Positions 8,616 through 17,184 are shown, counted from the stretch's first letter. The stretch: DNA of 64,000 nt from Pseudidiomarina sediminum DSM 21906 (GCF_000423165.1 NZ_KE383983.1:1-64000); one strand, 5' to 3'. The notes: a model not told the origin generated them from the sequence alone. Made by a program: numbers and translations.

Positions 8616-10026
8616 ACAAGAAGCTCGTTTCTGTCACATGAACAACATCAGGGTCATTCACGTTCTGTACGACAAAGTTCACATCTTGTACGCGCTCAGT
8701 AACATCATCTGGATGTACAGATAAGGTCAATGGCACTGTCGCGATACCACCACCTTCAATCGTGATGGTGGTTTTACCGCTTAACTCGCTCCGTGCGAAG
8801 CCTTCCGAGGTAATGGTATAGGTTTCGGACAGCTGTGACTTGTTCAACACTTTTAAGGTGTAAACGTTTTGAATCCACCCATCCATATTGATGTTATACA
8901 GTTGGTTCCGGTCACGCAGTACATCTACGGCGAGCGGTTGACGGGTGGCAACGTCCCAAATAAACAGTGCGGTCATCACAATCATCACGACAAAATAACC
9001 CACCGCTTTAAAGCGTGCTTTACGGGTACGCCCGCCTTGCAAGTTGCGTTCAGTAGTAAAACGAATCAGACCACGAGCGTAGCCCATTTTGTCCATGACT
9101 TCGTTACACGCATCGATACACGCACCACAGTTAATGCACTCATATTGCAAGCCGTTACGAATATCGATGCCGGTTGGACACACCTGCACACACATGTTGC
9201 AGTCAATACAGTCACCGAGACCTTTCTCTTTTGGATCCACTTTCTTCGAGCGCGGTCCACGTGGTTCACCGCGGGCAGGAACGTATGAAACCGTCACGGT
9301 ATCCTGATCAAACATGGCCGACTGGAAACGCGCATAGGGACACATGTGCGTACACATGATTTCACGCATCCATCCGGCATTCCCGTAGGTACAAAAGGTA
9401 AATAATAGGACGAAGAACACCGCCCAGAAACTCGCCCCAAAGGTGAAGAAATTAACAAAGAGGTCGCTAATGTCAGTGAAATAGCCAACAAAGGTGAGGG
9501 CGGTTAACAGTGAGACGATCAACCAAGACACATGTTTGCCGGTTTTACGCCACACTTTATCGAAGTCCCACGGCCGCTTATCAAGTGCGATACGTTTGTT
9601 GCGGGCACCTTCAAACTTCTTCTCAAACCACATGAAAATAAAGGTCCATGTCGTCTGTGGACACATAAAGCCACACCAGACGCGACCGTATAAGGTTGTC
9701 ACAAAGAAAAGAGCAAAGGCGGCAACAATCGCTAGCCATGCCAAGATGGTTAAATCTTGTGGCCACAGCGTCATCCCAAAAATACGGAAACGTTGGTTGG
9801 CGATATCAAGCAGGACGGCTTGGTCACCGTTCCATTGCAACCAAGGAATAGCTGCGAATGCGAATAACAAGATGAAGCCAAAAATGCGGCGAAAGTACTC
9901 AAGGGTACCTTTCACGTCGCGCACATAAATGCGACTTCGTGGTGAATAGTCGTTATTACCTTTTTTCGGATCGGGACGCTGGATTTTTACCTTGTCCGCG
10001 GACATCACTTCAATCTTCTGCTCCAT
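8608..10026 (-). CDS. ccoG: Cytochrome c oxidase accessory protein CcoG (FixG/RdxA)
   Basis: A 472-aa polytopic membrane protein for assembly of the CuB centre of cbb3 oxidase; the family reduces copper for insertion. It has several transmembrane segments, a CxxxCP pair (CGFMCPQTTW, CTHMCPYARF), two 4Fe-4S ferredoxin motifs (CIDCNMCVQVCP and CINCGACIDAC), and a C-terminal Ig-like FixG domain. The ATG at 10026 was preferred over a TTG further upstream; GAGGGG sits about 12 bases before it, which is rather far. No cbb3 structural genes are in the window, so they lie elsewhere. Confidence 0.93.
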   Translation of the reverse strand: MEQKIEVMSADKVKIQRPDPKKGNNDYSPRSRIYVRDVKGTLEYFRRIFGFILLFAFAAIPWLQWNGDQAVLLDIANQRFRIFGMTLWPQDLTILAWLAIVAAFALFFVTTLYGRVWCGFMCPQTTWTFIFMWFEKKFEGARNKRIALDKRPWDFDKVWRKTGKHVSWLIVSLLTALTFVGYFTDISDLFVNFFTFGASFWAVFFVLLFTFCTYGNAGWMREIMCTHMCPYARFQSAMFDQDTVTVSYVPARGEPRGPRSKKVDPKEKGLGDCIDCNMCVQVCPTGIDIRNGLQYECINCGACIDACNEVMDKMGYARGLIRFTTERNLQGGRTRKARFKAVGYFVVMIVMTALFIWDVATRQPLAVDVLRDRNQLYNINMDGWIQNVYTLKVLNKSQLSETYTITSEGFARSELSGKTTITIEGGGIATVPLTLSVHPDDVTERVQDVNFVVQNVNDPDVVHVTETSFLYE

Positions 10027-10069
10027 AACCGTACGCCACCCCTCAGCTATCTCCACATGATTTACGGGG

Positions 10070-10099
10070 ATTATACGCCTATTTTTTGACAAATATCAG
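10070..10099 (-). promoter_or_regulatory. Candidate ccoG promoter with FNR-like box
   Basis: TTGACAAATATCAG (10086-10099) matches the FNR consensus TTGAT-N4-ATCAA at 8 of 10 half-site positions. A TATAAT (10070-10075, minus strand) lies just downstream. The box is centred near -29 relative to the start implied by that -10, which is unusual for activation, so either another start site is used or the control is negative. Confidence 0.35.
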
Positions 10100-10126
10100 T
10101 GCGCTAGATCAAACAATTTGTGCACA

Positions 10127-11365
10127 TTAGTTGCCAATATCCTTCATTGTCGCTAGCACTGCGTGCAACAACACATTGGCTCCCATTTCAACATCATGCC
10201 AATGAGACCATTCGTCCGGGGCATGACTCACGCCATTCACCGAAGGAATGAAAATAAGCCCAGCCTCGGTAAGTTCACTTAAGAACTGCGTGTCATGCCC
10301 TGCACCACTTGGCATCCGAGTATAACGGTAACCGAGTTGTTGCACTTGCTCTTCAATCAATTGCGTTAAGGGCTCCGAACATGGCGAGGGAGCTAACCAA
10401 CTGGTTTGCTCATATTCGAACATTAAGCGATGTTTGCGGGCGATGGCCGACAGCGCCTTGCGACAGGCGCTCGCAACTTCTTGCATTACGCCTTCATCCA
10501 TATCACGGCCAACGATAGTAAAGACTGCCTCACCGGGGACGGTATGTGGATAACCTGGCTTAAGTTCCACTTTACCCACAGTGATACGGGTCTTATCGGT
10601 GCCATTCTCAGCAATAATGCGTTCTATTTCGTGCGCAAAATCAGCCAGCCCCATAAACGCATCACTGCGCATGTCCATAGGTGCGGTGCCCGCATGATCA
10701 GCTTTACCTTTCAAATGTACAATCCATTTAAACACCCCAGAGATTCCTTCAACCACGCCAATTTGCAAGTTCTCTTGGAACAACACCGGGCCTTGTTCAA
10801 TATGCAGTTCAAGGTACGCCTTTAACTGCTCAGGTTGCCAAGCCGCCTCAAGTGCAGCCATAACATCAAGCTCTTGTGCTGCCATGGCGTCTTTTAAATA
10901 AAGGTTATCGGCGTCATGCGCGGACATTAACCATTCCGGGTTGAGCTTGCCGGCGATCGCTTGCGCACCCAACATGCCGCCAAAGCGGCCTTCTTCTTCA
11001 GCCGTGGCAACGGCCCACAGAGGTGTTGCCAAATCGACGTTATGTTCATCTAGGGTTTGCATCACTTCCAACGCTGCCATCACCCCCAAGGCACCATCAA
11101 ACATCCCCCCAGCAGGCACTGAGTCGATATGCGAGCCCATTAAGACCACATCTTTATCGCGCTTGCCGCGGCCGAAAAACACATTCCCAGCGCCATCCAT
11201 AAAGGTCTCAAAGCCTGCCGCTTGCGCTTTATCTTGCAGCCAGCCACGCGCCTGCATATCAGCGTCACTGTAGCCCGGTCGATAGACACCACCGTCGGCC
11301 TCGTTATAACCAATTTTGGAGAGTTCAATCAGGTTGGATTTCAGACGTTCGCAGTTAACTTGCAT
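10127..11365 (-). CDS. M20-family Zn-dependent amidohydrolase (AllC/N-carbamoyl-amino acid hydrolase type)
   Basis: A 412-aa cytosolic binuclear-zinc hydrolase of the allantoate amidohydrolase/carbamoylase branch of peptidase family M20. Metal ligands and signatures are visible: GSHIDSVPAGGMFDG, EEEGRFG, HIEQGPVL and SGAGHD. A bacterial-exopeptidase dimerisation domain occupies the middle. Substrates of relatives are N-carbamoyl-L-amino acids, allantoate or ureidoglycine. No purine or hydantoin genes are nearby, so the substrate stays open. AAAGGAG precedes the ATG. It is a single gene, preceded upstream by the heptamer repeat. Confidence 0.85.
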   Translation of the reverse strand: MQVNCERLKSNLIELSKIGYNEADGGVYRPGYSDADMQARGWLQDKAQAAGFETFMDGAGNVFFGRGKRDKDVVLMGSHIDSVPAGGMFDGALGVMAALEVMQTLDEHNVDLATPLWAVATAEEEGRFGGMLGAQAIAGKLNPEWLMSAHDADNLYLKDAMAAQELDVMAALEAAWQPEQLKAYLELHIEQGPVLFQENLQIGVVEGISGVFKWIVHLKGKADHAGTAPMDMRSDAFMGLADFAHEIERIIAENGTDKTRITVGKVELKPGYPHTVPGEAVFTIVGRDMDEGVMQEVASACRKALSAIARKHRLMFEYEQTSWLAPSPCSEPLTQLIEEQVQQLGYRYTRMPSGAGHDTQFLSELTEAGLIFIPSVNGVSHAPDEWSHWHDVEMGANVLLHAVLATMKDIGN

Positions 11366-11426
11366 GGGACTCCTTTGTTTAAAAAGAGGGTTTCACAAGC
11401 GTAGCTACTGTCGGGGGAATCATCAA

Positions 11427-11482
11427 ATTCGTTATTCGTTATTCGTTATTCGTTATTCGTTATTCGTTATTCGTTATTCGTT
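11427..11482 (+). repeat. Eight tandem copies of ATTCGTT
   Basis: Eight perfect 7-bp units (56 bp) lie about 60 bp upstream of the M20 gene start, in its presumed promoter region. Simple-sequence tracts of this kind can change copy number by slippage. Confidence 0.97.
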
Positions 11483-11533
11483 AAGACAGCATTACCTCAT
11501 CAAAAACCAATACAAGTAAAGAACATATTTTAT

Positions 11534-11577
11534 TTTTTGGTTTTTGGTTTTTGGTTTTTCGAATAACGATTAACGAA
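11534..11577 (+). repeat. TTTTTGG triplicate followed by an inverted copy of the heptamer
   Basis: Three TTTTTGG units and a final TTTTT are followed by CGAATAACGATTAACGAA (11560-11577). That last stretch is the reverse complement of heptamer-like sequence, so it could pair with the ATTCGTT array some 80 bp away. The rest of the 350-bp gap between the M20 gene and ahpD holds only this material and the ahpD terminator. Confidence 0.85.
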
Positions 11578-11597
11578 GAGCGCAGCGTTCGAATCAC

Positions 11598-11625
11598 AAA
11601 AAAAAAGCCCGGCGCGAAGCCGGGC
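11598..11625 (-). terminator. Rho-independent terminator of the ahpC-ahpD unit
   Basis: On the minus strand GCCCGGC-TTCGC-GCCGGGC (7-bp GC stem) is followed by nine T. It lies about 90 bp past the ahpD stop. Confidence 0.92.
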
Positions 11626-11718
11626 AAACAAGGGTTACAACAACCAGATCTCAGGGAAGTTGGTGCGTAATCTAACGCACACTCATGACAAACATATGAC
11701 AACTTTCGAAGCGTTTTG

Positions 11719-12246
11719 TTACGCGAGTCGACGGGCTGTCACCGCAGCGTTGAGTACCGCTGCCATTTTGATCGAGTTTTGAATCACTTGGGCTGAAATA
11801 TCATGTTTCAACAAGACGCCAACGTGTGAATCAATACACATACCACAACCGTTTAGTGCAGAAACGGCAAGGGAGTACAACTCGAAATCTGCCTTCTCAA
11901 CACCTGGGTTTGCCATACCATTCATGCGCAAACCAGCAGGCATTTTCGCAAACTGTTTATCGCTACTTAAATGCAAGAAACGATAGTAAATATTGTTCAT
12001 CGCCATCAAAGTGGCGGCAAGTTTGGCGGCACCAAACACGTTGGCTTCAACCTTGTCTTCCGCTTCAGCTTCGACAGCGCTAATCAAGGCATCGTCTGCC
12101 AACGCATAAGCTAACGAAAGGGCGGTACCGTAAAACTGAACTGGGCTCATACCAGAGGTCTCAACATTACCGAAAAGGTTCGACAAGTTAAGTTTGGTGT
12201 CTTTGCCGTGGTCGCCCAAGCCTTGTTTGTAATCTGCAATGCTCAT
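11719..12246 (-). CDS. ahpD: Alkyl hydroperoxidase AhpD family protein
   Basis: A 175-aa, all-helical carboxymuconolactone decarboxylase-fold protein. Glu122, Cys134, Cys137 and His141 form the AhpD catalytic pattern E-x11-CxxC-xxx-H (CGMCIDSH). The mycobacterial enzyme has a His between the cysteines that is Met here. In known pairs AhpD reduces the peroxiredoxin AhpC. It follows ahpC in the same direction, with two hairpins in the gap, and has a good ribosome site (GGAGG). Confidence 0.9.
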   Translation of the reverse strand: MSIADYKQGLGDHGKDTKLNLSNLFGNVETSGMSPVQFYGTALSLAYALADDALISAVEAEAEDKVEANVFGAAKLAATLMAMNNIYYRFLHLSSDKQFAKMPAGLRMNGMANPGVEKADFELYSLAVSALNGCGMCIDSHVGVLLKHDISAQVIQNSIKMAAVLNAAVTARRLA

Positions 12247-12261
12247 TGAAATTCCTCCGTT

Positions 12262-12287
12262 AAAAAAAGTGCCGCCGAAGCGGCACT
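12262..12287 (-). terminator. Intrinsic terminator between ahpC and ahpD
   Basis: On the minus strand AGTGCCGC-TTCG-GCGGCACT (8-bp stem, TTCG tetraloop) is followed by seven T, immediately before the ahpD ribosome-binding site. It should end most ahpC transcripts, so ahpD would depend on readthrough. Confidence 0.88.
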
Positions 12288-12291
12288 CAAA

Positions 12292-12324
12292 GGGACATCA
12301 TCAAATGTGGGGAAATGATGTCCC
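12292..12324 (-). terminator. Second hairpin directly after the ahpC stop
   Basis: GGGACATCAT (12292-12301) pairs exactly with ATGATGTCCC (12315-12324), a 10-bp stem that abuts the ahpC stop codon. Only a short T run follows. It may stabilise the ahpC transcript end or act with the next hairpin. Confidence 0.7.
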
Positions 12325-12870
12325 TTACAGGGTGTCTCCACCAACCGCGCGGTTACATGGGCACAACTCATCGGTTTGCAAACCATCAAGAATGCGCAGA
12401 ATCTCAGTTGGATTACGGCCAACGTTCAAGTTGTTCACTGACACGTGTTGAATCACGTTGTGTGGGTCAACAATAAAGGTTGCACGTAATGCGACGTTTT
12501 CAGCTTTGTCACGTACGCCCAAACCGTCAATCAATGAACCATTGTCAGCAAACGAGTACTGCTGCAAACTTTTCAGATCTGGGTGTTCGCGGCGCCATGC
12601 CAGTTTCACAAATTCGTTGTCAGTGCTACCGCCTAAAACGATGGCATCACGGTCCGCAAATTCTTCGTTCAACTTGGCAAACTCAACAATTTCTGTTGGG
12701 CAAACAAAGGTGAAGTCTTTCGGATAAAAGAAAATCACTTTCCACTTACCAGCAAAGCTGTCGTTGGTGATGGTTTCAAACGCACTTTCGCCGTTCTCTT
12801 CTGGCATGTTGAAACCTGGTTTCGCAGCTACAACTGAAAATTCTGGTAATTTATCGCCAACTGTTAACAT
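12325..12870 (-). CDS. ahpC: Peroxiredoxin AhpC (AhpD-linked type)
   Basis: A 181-aa 2-Cys peroxiredoxin that reduces H2O2 and alkyl hydroperoxides. The peroxidatic Cys57 lies in FTFVCPTE. The C-terminal ELCPCNR carries Cys170 and Cys172, the CxC end of the AhpD-dependent (actinobacterial-like) branch, distinct from enterobacterial AhpC that uses AhpF. AAGGAG precedes the ATG. It is divergent from oxyR, which is expected to activate it. Confidence 0.93.
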   Translation of the reverse strand: MLTVGDKLPEFSVVAAKPGFNMPEENGESAFETITNDSFAGKWKVIFFYPKDFTFVCPTEIVEFAKLNEEFADRDAIVLGGSTDNEFVKLAWRREHPDLKSLQQYSFADNGSLIDGLGVRDKAENVALRATFIVDPHNVIQHVSVNNLNVGRNPTEILRILDGLQTDELCPCNRAVGGDTL

Positions 12871-12988
12871 GATTAATGCTCCTTAAAGGGTTACTTAAAA
12901 TTCGTTTGCGATGGCGGTGAAGGGCCTGCCATCTCGCTACGGAATGAATGATAGGGGAGCTGACTCATTTGTTAAAACGAATAAAACG

Positions 12989-13018
12989 GATTATGATAAT
13001 CGGAAAATATGATTAATC
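12989..13018. promoter_or_regulatory. Candidate OxyR operator in the ahpC-oxyR gap
   Basis: GATTATGATAATC (12989-13001) is a perfect 13-bp palindrome and GATTAATC (13011-13018) is a second short palindrome one to two helical turns away. They sit in the shared region 17-46 bp upstream of oxyR. They do not match the E. coli ATAG-N7-CTAT pattern well, so OxyR binding is an inference from position. Confidence 0.38.
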
Positions 13019-13034
13019 TTTTTCTGAGGGCATT

Positions 13035-13949
13035 ATGAGCAAATTACCTAGCCTAAAAAATCTGACGTACTTGCTGGCATTGCACCAACACCAAAACTTT
13101 AACCGTGCGGCGCAGGCCTGTCATGTCAGCCAATCCACCTTGAGCAGCGGCATCCAAAATTTAGAAGAACTGCTGGGGTGTCAGCTCATTGAACGTGATC
13201 ATAAGTCATTTCTTTTTACCGGACTTGGGGAAGAAATTGTCACGCAAGCACGCCGTATTCTCACCGCAAGTGAGGAACTCCTGCACTTCGCCCAAAGCCA
13301 AGGCAAAGTAATGGAAGGCCCACTACGGTTGGGCTGCATTCCAACCATTGCGCCTTTTCTGCTCGGCGACCTGACCAAACATATTCATCAACATCATCCT
13401 TTGCTACAACTACAGATTCGCGAAGACACCACGCAGACCCTCTTACAGTTGCTGCGCGACGGTGAGCTTGATGTTGTGGTACTTGCTTTACCGATGGACT
13501 TACAAGGCAATCAAAGCTATCTGCTAGGCCGCGACCCATTCAAATTGGTGATGCACAAGTCACTTGCCGAGACACTCAGCGAGCCAGTGGTGTACAACCA
13601 GTTACCTGATGCGTCGATCTTCTTATTAGAAAAAGAGCATTGCCTCAGCGGCCACGCCGTTGCCGCCTGTGAGCTGGCGGATTCCACCAAGATCAACCCA
13701 TTTACCGCAACCAGTTTGCATAGTCTCGTACAAATGGCCGATGCAGGTCTGGGGGCCACCTTTATTCCGCAAATGGCGATCGACCGCGGTATTCTCAACG
13801 GTACCGACTTAGTTGCCCTACAACCGACCGGACAGCAGGCTTCTCGAGACATAGGCTTGGTTTATCGTGGCACCACCAACCGCCGTCAGACCTTCCGCAA
13901 GCTAGCTGAAATTATTGCGGACTTGTTACCTGAACGTACCTTGCCGTAG
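13035..13949 (+). CDS. oxyR: Hydrogen peroxide-sensing LysR regulator OxyR
   Basis: A 304-aa LysR-type regulator. The N-terminal winged helix is FNRAAQACHVSQSTLSSGIQ. The redox pair is Cys203 and Cys212 in KEHCLSGHAVAAC, with the same nine-residue spacing as Cys199/Cys208 of E. coli OxyR; disulfide formation there switches on peroxide defence. GCIPTIAPFLL and GLGATFIP also fit OxyR. Its divergence from ahpC supports the role and suggests autoregulation from the shared gap. Confidence 0.94.
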   Translation: MSKLPSLKNLTYLLALHQHQNFNRAAQACHVSQSTLSSGIQNLEELLGCQLIERDHKSFLFTGLGEEIVTQARRILTASEELLHFAQSQGKVMEGPLRLGCIPTIAPFLLGDLTKHIHQHHPLLQLQIREDTTQTLLQLLRDGELDVVVLALPMDLQGNQSYLLGRDPFKLVMHKSLAETLSEPVVYNQLPDASIFLLEKEHCLSGHAVAACELADSTKINPFTATSLHSLVQMADAGLGATFIPQMAIDRGILNGTDLVALQPTGQQASRDIGLVYRGTTNRRQTFRKLAEIIADLLPERTLP

Positions 13950-13990
13950 GATAGAAATTATTCAATTTATTACCGACTGAGGATCTTCAC

Positions 13991-15145
13991 ATGTCACGTA
14001 CCACTCAGACCGCTTTCGTTACGTTGACCAGCGCACTAAGTTTATGTGTGGCGCTCTGGCAACCGGCCTATGGCCAAACGGCTGCTACCGAGCGCCATCA
14101 GGTGAACGCTACCACCGTTGCCGAAGGGCTGAATTTTCCTTGGGGGCTGGCGTTTTTGCCAAATGGTGACGCGCTGATTACCGAAAAATCAGGAAGTCTG
14201 CGCCGCGTTAGTCCAAATGGTGCCATCAGCGCCCCTATCAAAGGCGTGCCTGACGTGGTCTATAAGAGCCAAGGCGGGCTACTTGATGTCGCCATTGATC
14301 CTAACTTCGCAGACACACCATGGGTTTACCTAAGCTACGCTGAAGCCGATCCAGCAGGAGGCGACGGCAACAGTACCGCTGTCGCCCGCGGCAAACTCAA
14401 CGGCAATGCTTTAACCGACGTCACCGTCATTTTCCGCGGTGCACCTAAATACAAAAGTGGTGCCCACTTCGGTTCGCGTTTAGTGTTTTCGCCACAGGGA
14501 CACCTCTTTATTACCTTAGGCGACCGCTATTCGGCGATGGATGATGCGCAAACCCTCGACAACCACCATGGTAAGGTCGTCCGCATTTGGCCTGATGGCA
14601 GCATTCCAAAAGATAACCCTTTTGTGCGGGATGATGGCGCCTTAGATGCGATTTGGTCCTATGGTCATCGCAACGTCCAAGGGGCGGCGATTCACCCAGA
14701 AACCGGTGCCTTGTGGACCGTGGAACATGGCCCCAAAGGCGGTGATGAAATCAATATTCCAGAGGCAGGGAAAAACTACGGCTGGCCGATTGCCACCTAT
14801 GGTGTGGACTATGATGGCAGTGTTATTAGCGATCAAACCCACGCTGAAGGTACTGTGCAACCGCACTACTACTGGGTTCCCTCAATTGCCACATCGAATA
14901 TGATTTTCTACACTGGCGATATGTTCCCGGCTTGGCAAGGCGATGCGCTGATTGCGGCCTTAAAAGGTGCCAAAGTAGCGCGACTTGATCTTGATGGTGA
15001 GCGCGTTATGCATGAAGAGAGTTTGTTTGCTGAGCTTATTCAGCAACGGATCCGTGACATCGCCCAAGGTCCTGATGGGGCGATTTACCTGATTACCGAT
15101 GATCGCAACGGTCGCTTTATCAGGATCACAAACGCTGCTGAGTAA
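13991..15145 (+). CDS. PQQ-dependent aldose sugar dehydrogenase (YliI/Asd type)
   Basis: A 384-aa periplasmic six-bladed beta-propeller that oxidises aldoses with pyrroloquinoline quinone. A signal peptide (cleavage near AYGQ) is followed by the family blocks GLNFPWGLAFLP, LLDVAIDPNF, YKSGAHFGSRLVF, SYGHRNVQG, EHGPKGGDEIN and GKNYGWP. Length equals E. coli YliI within a few residues. The gene ends 5 bp before the receptor gene downstream, so the two are one unit. I see no pqqABCDE in the window, so apo-enzyme may depend on imported cofactor. A second member lies near 58 kb. Confidence 0.93.
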   Translation: MSRTTQTAFVTLTSALSLCVALWQPAYGQTAATERHQVNATTVAEGLNFPWGLAFLPNGDALITEKSGSLRRVSPNGAISAPIKGVPDVVYKSQGGLLDVAIDPNFADTPWVYLSYAEADPAGGDGNSTAVARGKLNGNALTDVTVIFRGAPKYKSGAHFGSRLVFSPQGHLFITLGDRYSAMDDAQTLDNHHGKVVRIWPDGSIPKDNPFVRDDGALDAIWSYGHRNVQGAAIHPETGALWTVEHGPKGGDEINIPEAGKNYGWPIATYGVDYDGSVISDQTHAEGTVQPHYYWVPSIATSNMIFYTGDMFPAWQGDALIAALKGAKVARLDLDGERVMHEESLFAELIQQRIRDIAQGPDGAIYLITDDRNGRFIRITNAAE

Positions 15146-15150
15146 CTATT

Positions 15151-17184
15151 ATGCCGTCTCCATCGTTGTTGACGCTCGCGCTCAGCGCGAGCGTCAGTAT
15201 GGCCAGTACCGCCACCCCCACATCTGCTGAACGCGCCGAGGTTAACGTTGAGCGCCTGCAAATCAATGCCTCTCAACCTTTGATAAGCCGTTCGTTGCCT
15301 GCAGCAATCACTCACCGCAGCACCGATGCGCAACTGCCTGGGCCGCGTATTGATGCGGATGAGCTGTTGCAAGGCATCGCTGGGGTACAAAGTGATTCAC
15401 GCGCCAACTATGCACAAGACACGCGCATCAGTATGCGTGGATTTGGCGCGCGTTCAGCTTTTGGCGTACGGGGAGTGTTATTACAGCTCGACGGGGTACC
15501 GCTAAGCATGCCGGACGGCCAAGCACAAACGTCAAGCATCTTGCTCGACGAACCTGATAACGTGCAAATCATTCGTGGCCCGCTCGCCGTATTGTATGGT
15601 AACGCCGCAGGAGGGGTGATCCACTGGCAAAGCGCTGCTCCGCAAGCAACAACGAGTACCCTAAACGTTGCACAAGGCGCAAACGCCCTCATCCGTGCAC
15701 AGGCACAACACGACTGGCACGAGAACGAGCAGGCCTTGCGCATCATGGCCTCTCATTTTCGCACCGACGGCCCACGCGCGCACAACCAAGCTCGCCGTAG
15801 TCATGTTGCGGGTCGCTGGTATCGTCAGCTCAGTCCAACCACGCAACTCATCTTACGCTATGACAACAGCAATGCACCGCTGCTCGAAGACCCAGGCGCT
15901 TTAACGCCCGATGACTGGCGTAACGATCCCAGCCAAACCATTGCTCGCGCCAGCACTTACAACACGCGCAAAGCCATTCAGCATGAGCAACTATCGACCA
16001 GTATCACTTATCAAGAAGACGCGCATGCGGCAGATATCACCTTATGGCGAGGCTGGCGCGCGATTGAACAATATTTGCCGTTTCAAGGTGACGACCTCAC
16101 CAGTAGCGGCGCCGTCATTGATTTAAAGCGCGACTTTATCGGCATTCACAGTGATTATCATTGGACCCCAAGTACACTACCTGACTGGCAGCTTAGTGCC
16201 GGATTTCAACTTGCGCAGCAAAACGACCGGCGCTTTGGTTTTGTGAATAACTTCGGCGAAAAAGGCGCGTTACGCCGCAATGAGGACAGCAACGTTGAAG
16301 CCCAGTCGGCGTACGTTCTCTCCAATTGGCAACTGGCACCACGTTGGCAATGGCTGTTGGGAACACGCTACCAACACACGCAATTTACCGTGAATGATAG
16401 CTACATTACCCCAGACAACCCTGACGATAGTGGTCGTACCGCCATGCAAGACTGGAGTTGGATGAGTGGCCTGCATTATCAACTAACGCCGAGCTGGTCG
16501 GTTTATCTCAGTCGCGGCGCCGGTTTTGAAACGCCAACATTAACCGAGATGGCGTATCGCAACAACGCTACCGGCCTGAATACTGAACTTAAGCCAGCCC
16601 GCAATTTACAATGGGAGATCGGGCAAAAGTGGCAACGTCACAACCTCCAAGCTCAATTGGTCGGTTACCACATTACCACTTACGATGAATTGGTCGTCGA
16701 TCAAAGCATTGACGGCCGCACAACCTATAAAAATGCTGCTGAGACCGAGCGCCAAGGGCTTGAACTTGACCTGCAGCTTTCCTTCACACCTCACTGGACA
16801 ACACAATTCAATGCACATGCGCTCGATGCGACCTACAGCGATGGTCGTCGTTTACCAGGTGTGGCTGAACGACAAGCTTATTGGCAATTCGAGTGGCAAC
16901 CCAGCAGCGCGCACCAAGTCCGGCTCATTGGGAGCTATCGTGGCACGATTTCAGCCAATGAAGACATGACCGTCATTGCGCCAAGTGCAACGCTTTGGCA
17001 TCTCGCGTACCAAGGCGACTGGCGCTGGCAAGACCTAGAACTAGGACCATGGCTCAAATTACATAACCTCACCGACCGAGATTACGTGGGGGCTGTGGTG
17101 GTCAATCAAGGAAGCGGACGAGCATTTGAACCGGGCGTCGGCCGTGAACTACAAGCGGGCATAACGATTCGTTATGTTTGGTAA
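15151..17184 (+). CDS. pqqU: TonB-dependent receptor, PqqU/YncD-like PQQ importer
   Basis: A 677-aa outer-membrane receptor: signal peptide, plug (SMRGFGARSAFGVRG, LDGVPLSMPDGQAQTS, IRGPLAVLYGNAAGG) and a 22-strand barrel ending in the aromatic YVW. From memory these blocks agree closely with E. coli YncD, recently shown to import PQQ and renamed PqqU, including NYAQD, GGRTTYKNA-then-RQGLEL in the barrel, and DYVGAVVVN and FEPGVGREL near the end. The five-base gap after a PQQ-dependent dehydrogenase supports the substrate. I could not run an alignment, and other YncD-like receptors may carry different ligands. Confidence 0.82.
   Translation: MPSPSLLTLALSASVSMASTATPTSAERAEVNVERLQINASQPLISRSLPAAITHRSTDAQLPGPRIDADELLQGIAGVQSDSRANYAQDTRISMRGFGARSAFGVRGVLLQLDGVPLSMPDGQAQTSSILLDEPDNVQIIRGPLAVLYGNAAGGVIHWQSAAPQATTSTLNVAQGANALIRAQAQHDWHENEQALRIMASHFRTDGPRAHNQARRSHVAGRWYRQLSPTTQLILRYDNSNAPLLEDPGALTPDDWRNDPSQTIARASTYNTRKAIQHEQLSTSITYQEDAHAADITLWRGWRAIEQYLPFQGDDLTSSGAVIDLKRDFIGIHSDYHWTPSTLPDWQLSAGFQLAQQNDRRFGFVNNFGEKGALRRNEDSNVEAQSAYVLSNWQLAPRWQWLLGTRYQHTQFTVNDSYITPDNPDDSGRTAMQDWSWMSGLHYQLTPSWSVYLSRGAGFETPTLTEMAYRNNATGLNTELKPARNLQWEIGQKWQRHNLQAQLVGYHITTYDELVVDQSIDGRTTYKNAAETERQGLELDLQLSFTPHWTTQFNAHALDATYSDGRRLPGVAERQAYWQFEWQPSSAHQVRLIGSYRGTISANEDMTVIAPSATLWHLAYQGDWRWQDLELGPWLKLHNLTDRDYVGAVVVNQGSGRAFEPGVGRELQAGITIRYVW

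Noticed and set aside
11427-11577. Repeat region as a CRISPR array
   Set aside because: Units are 7 bp with no spacers and no cas genes are near.
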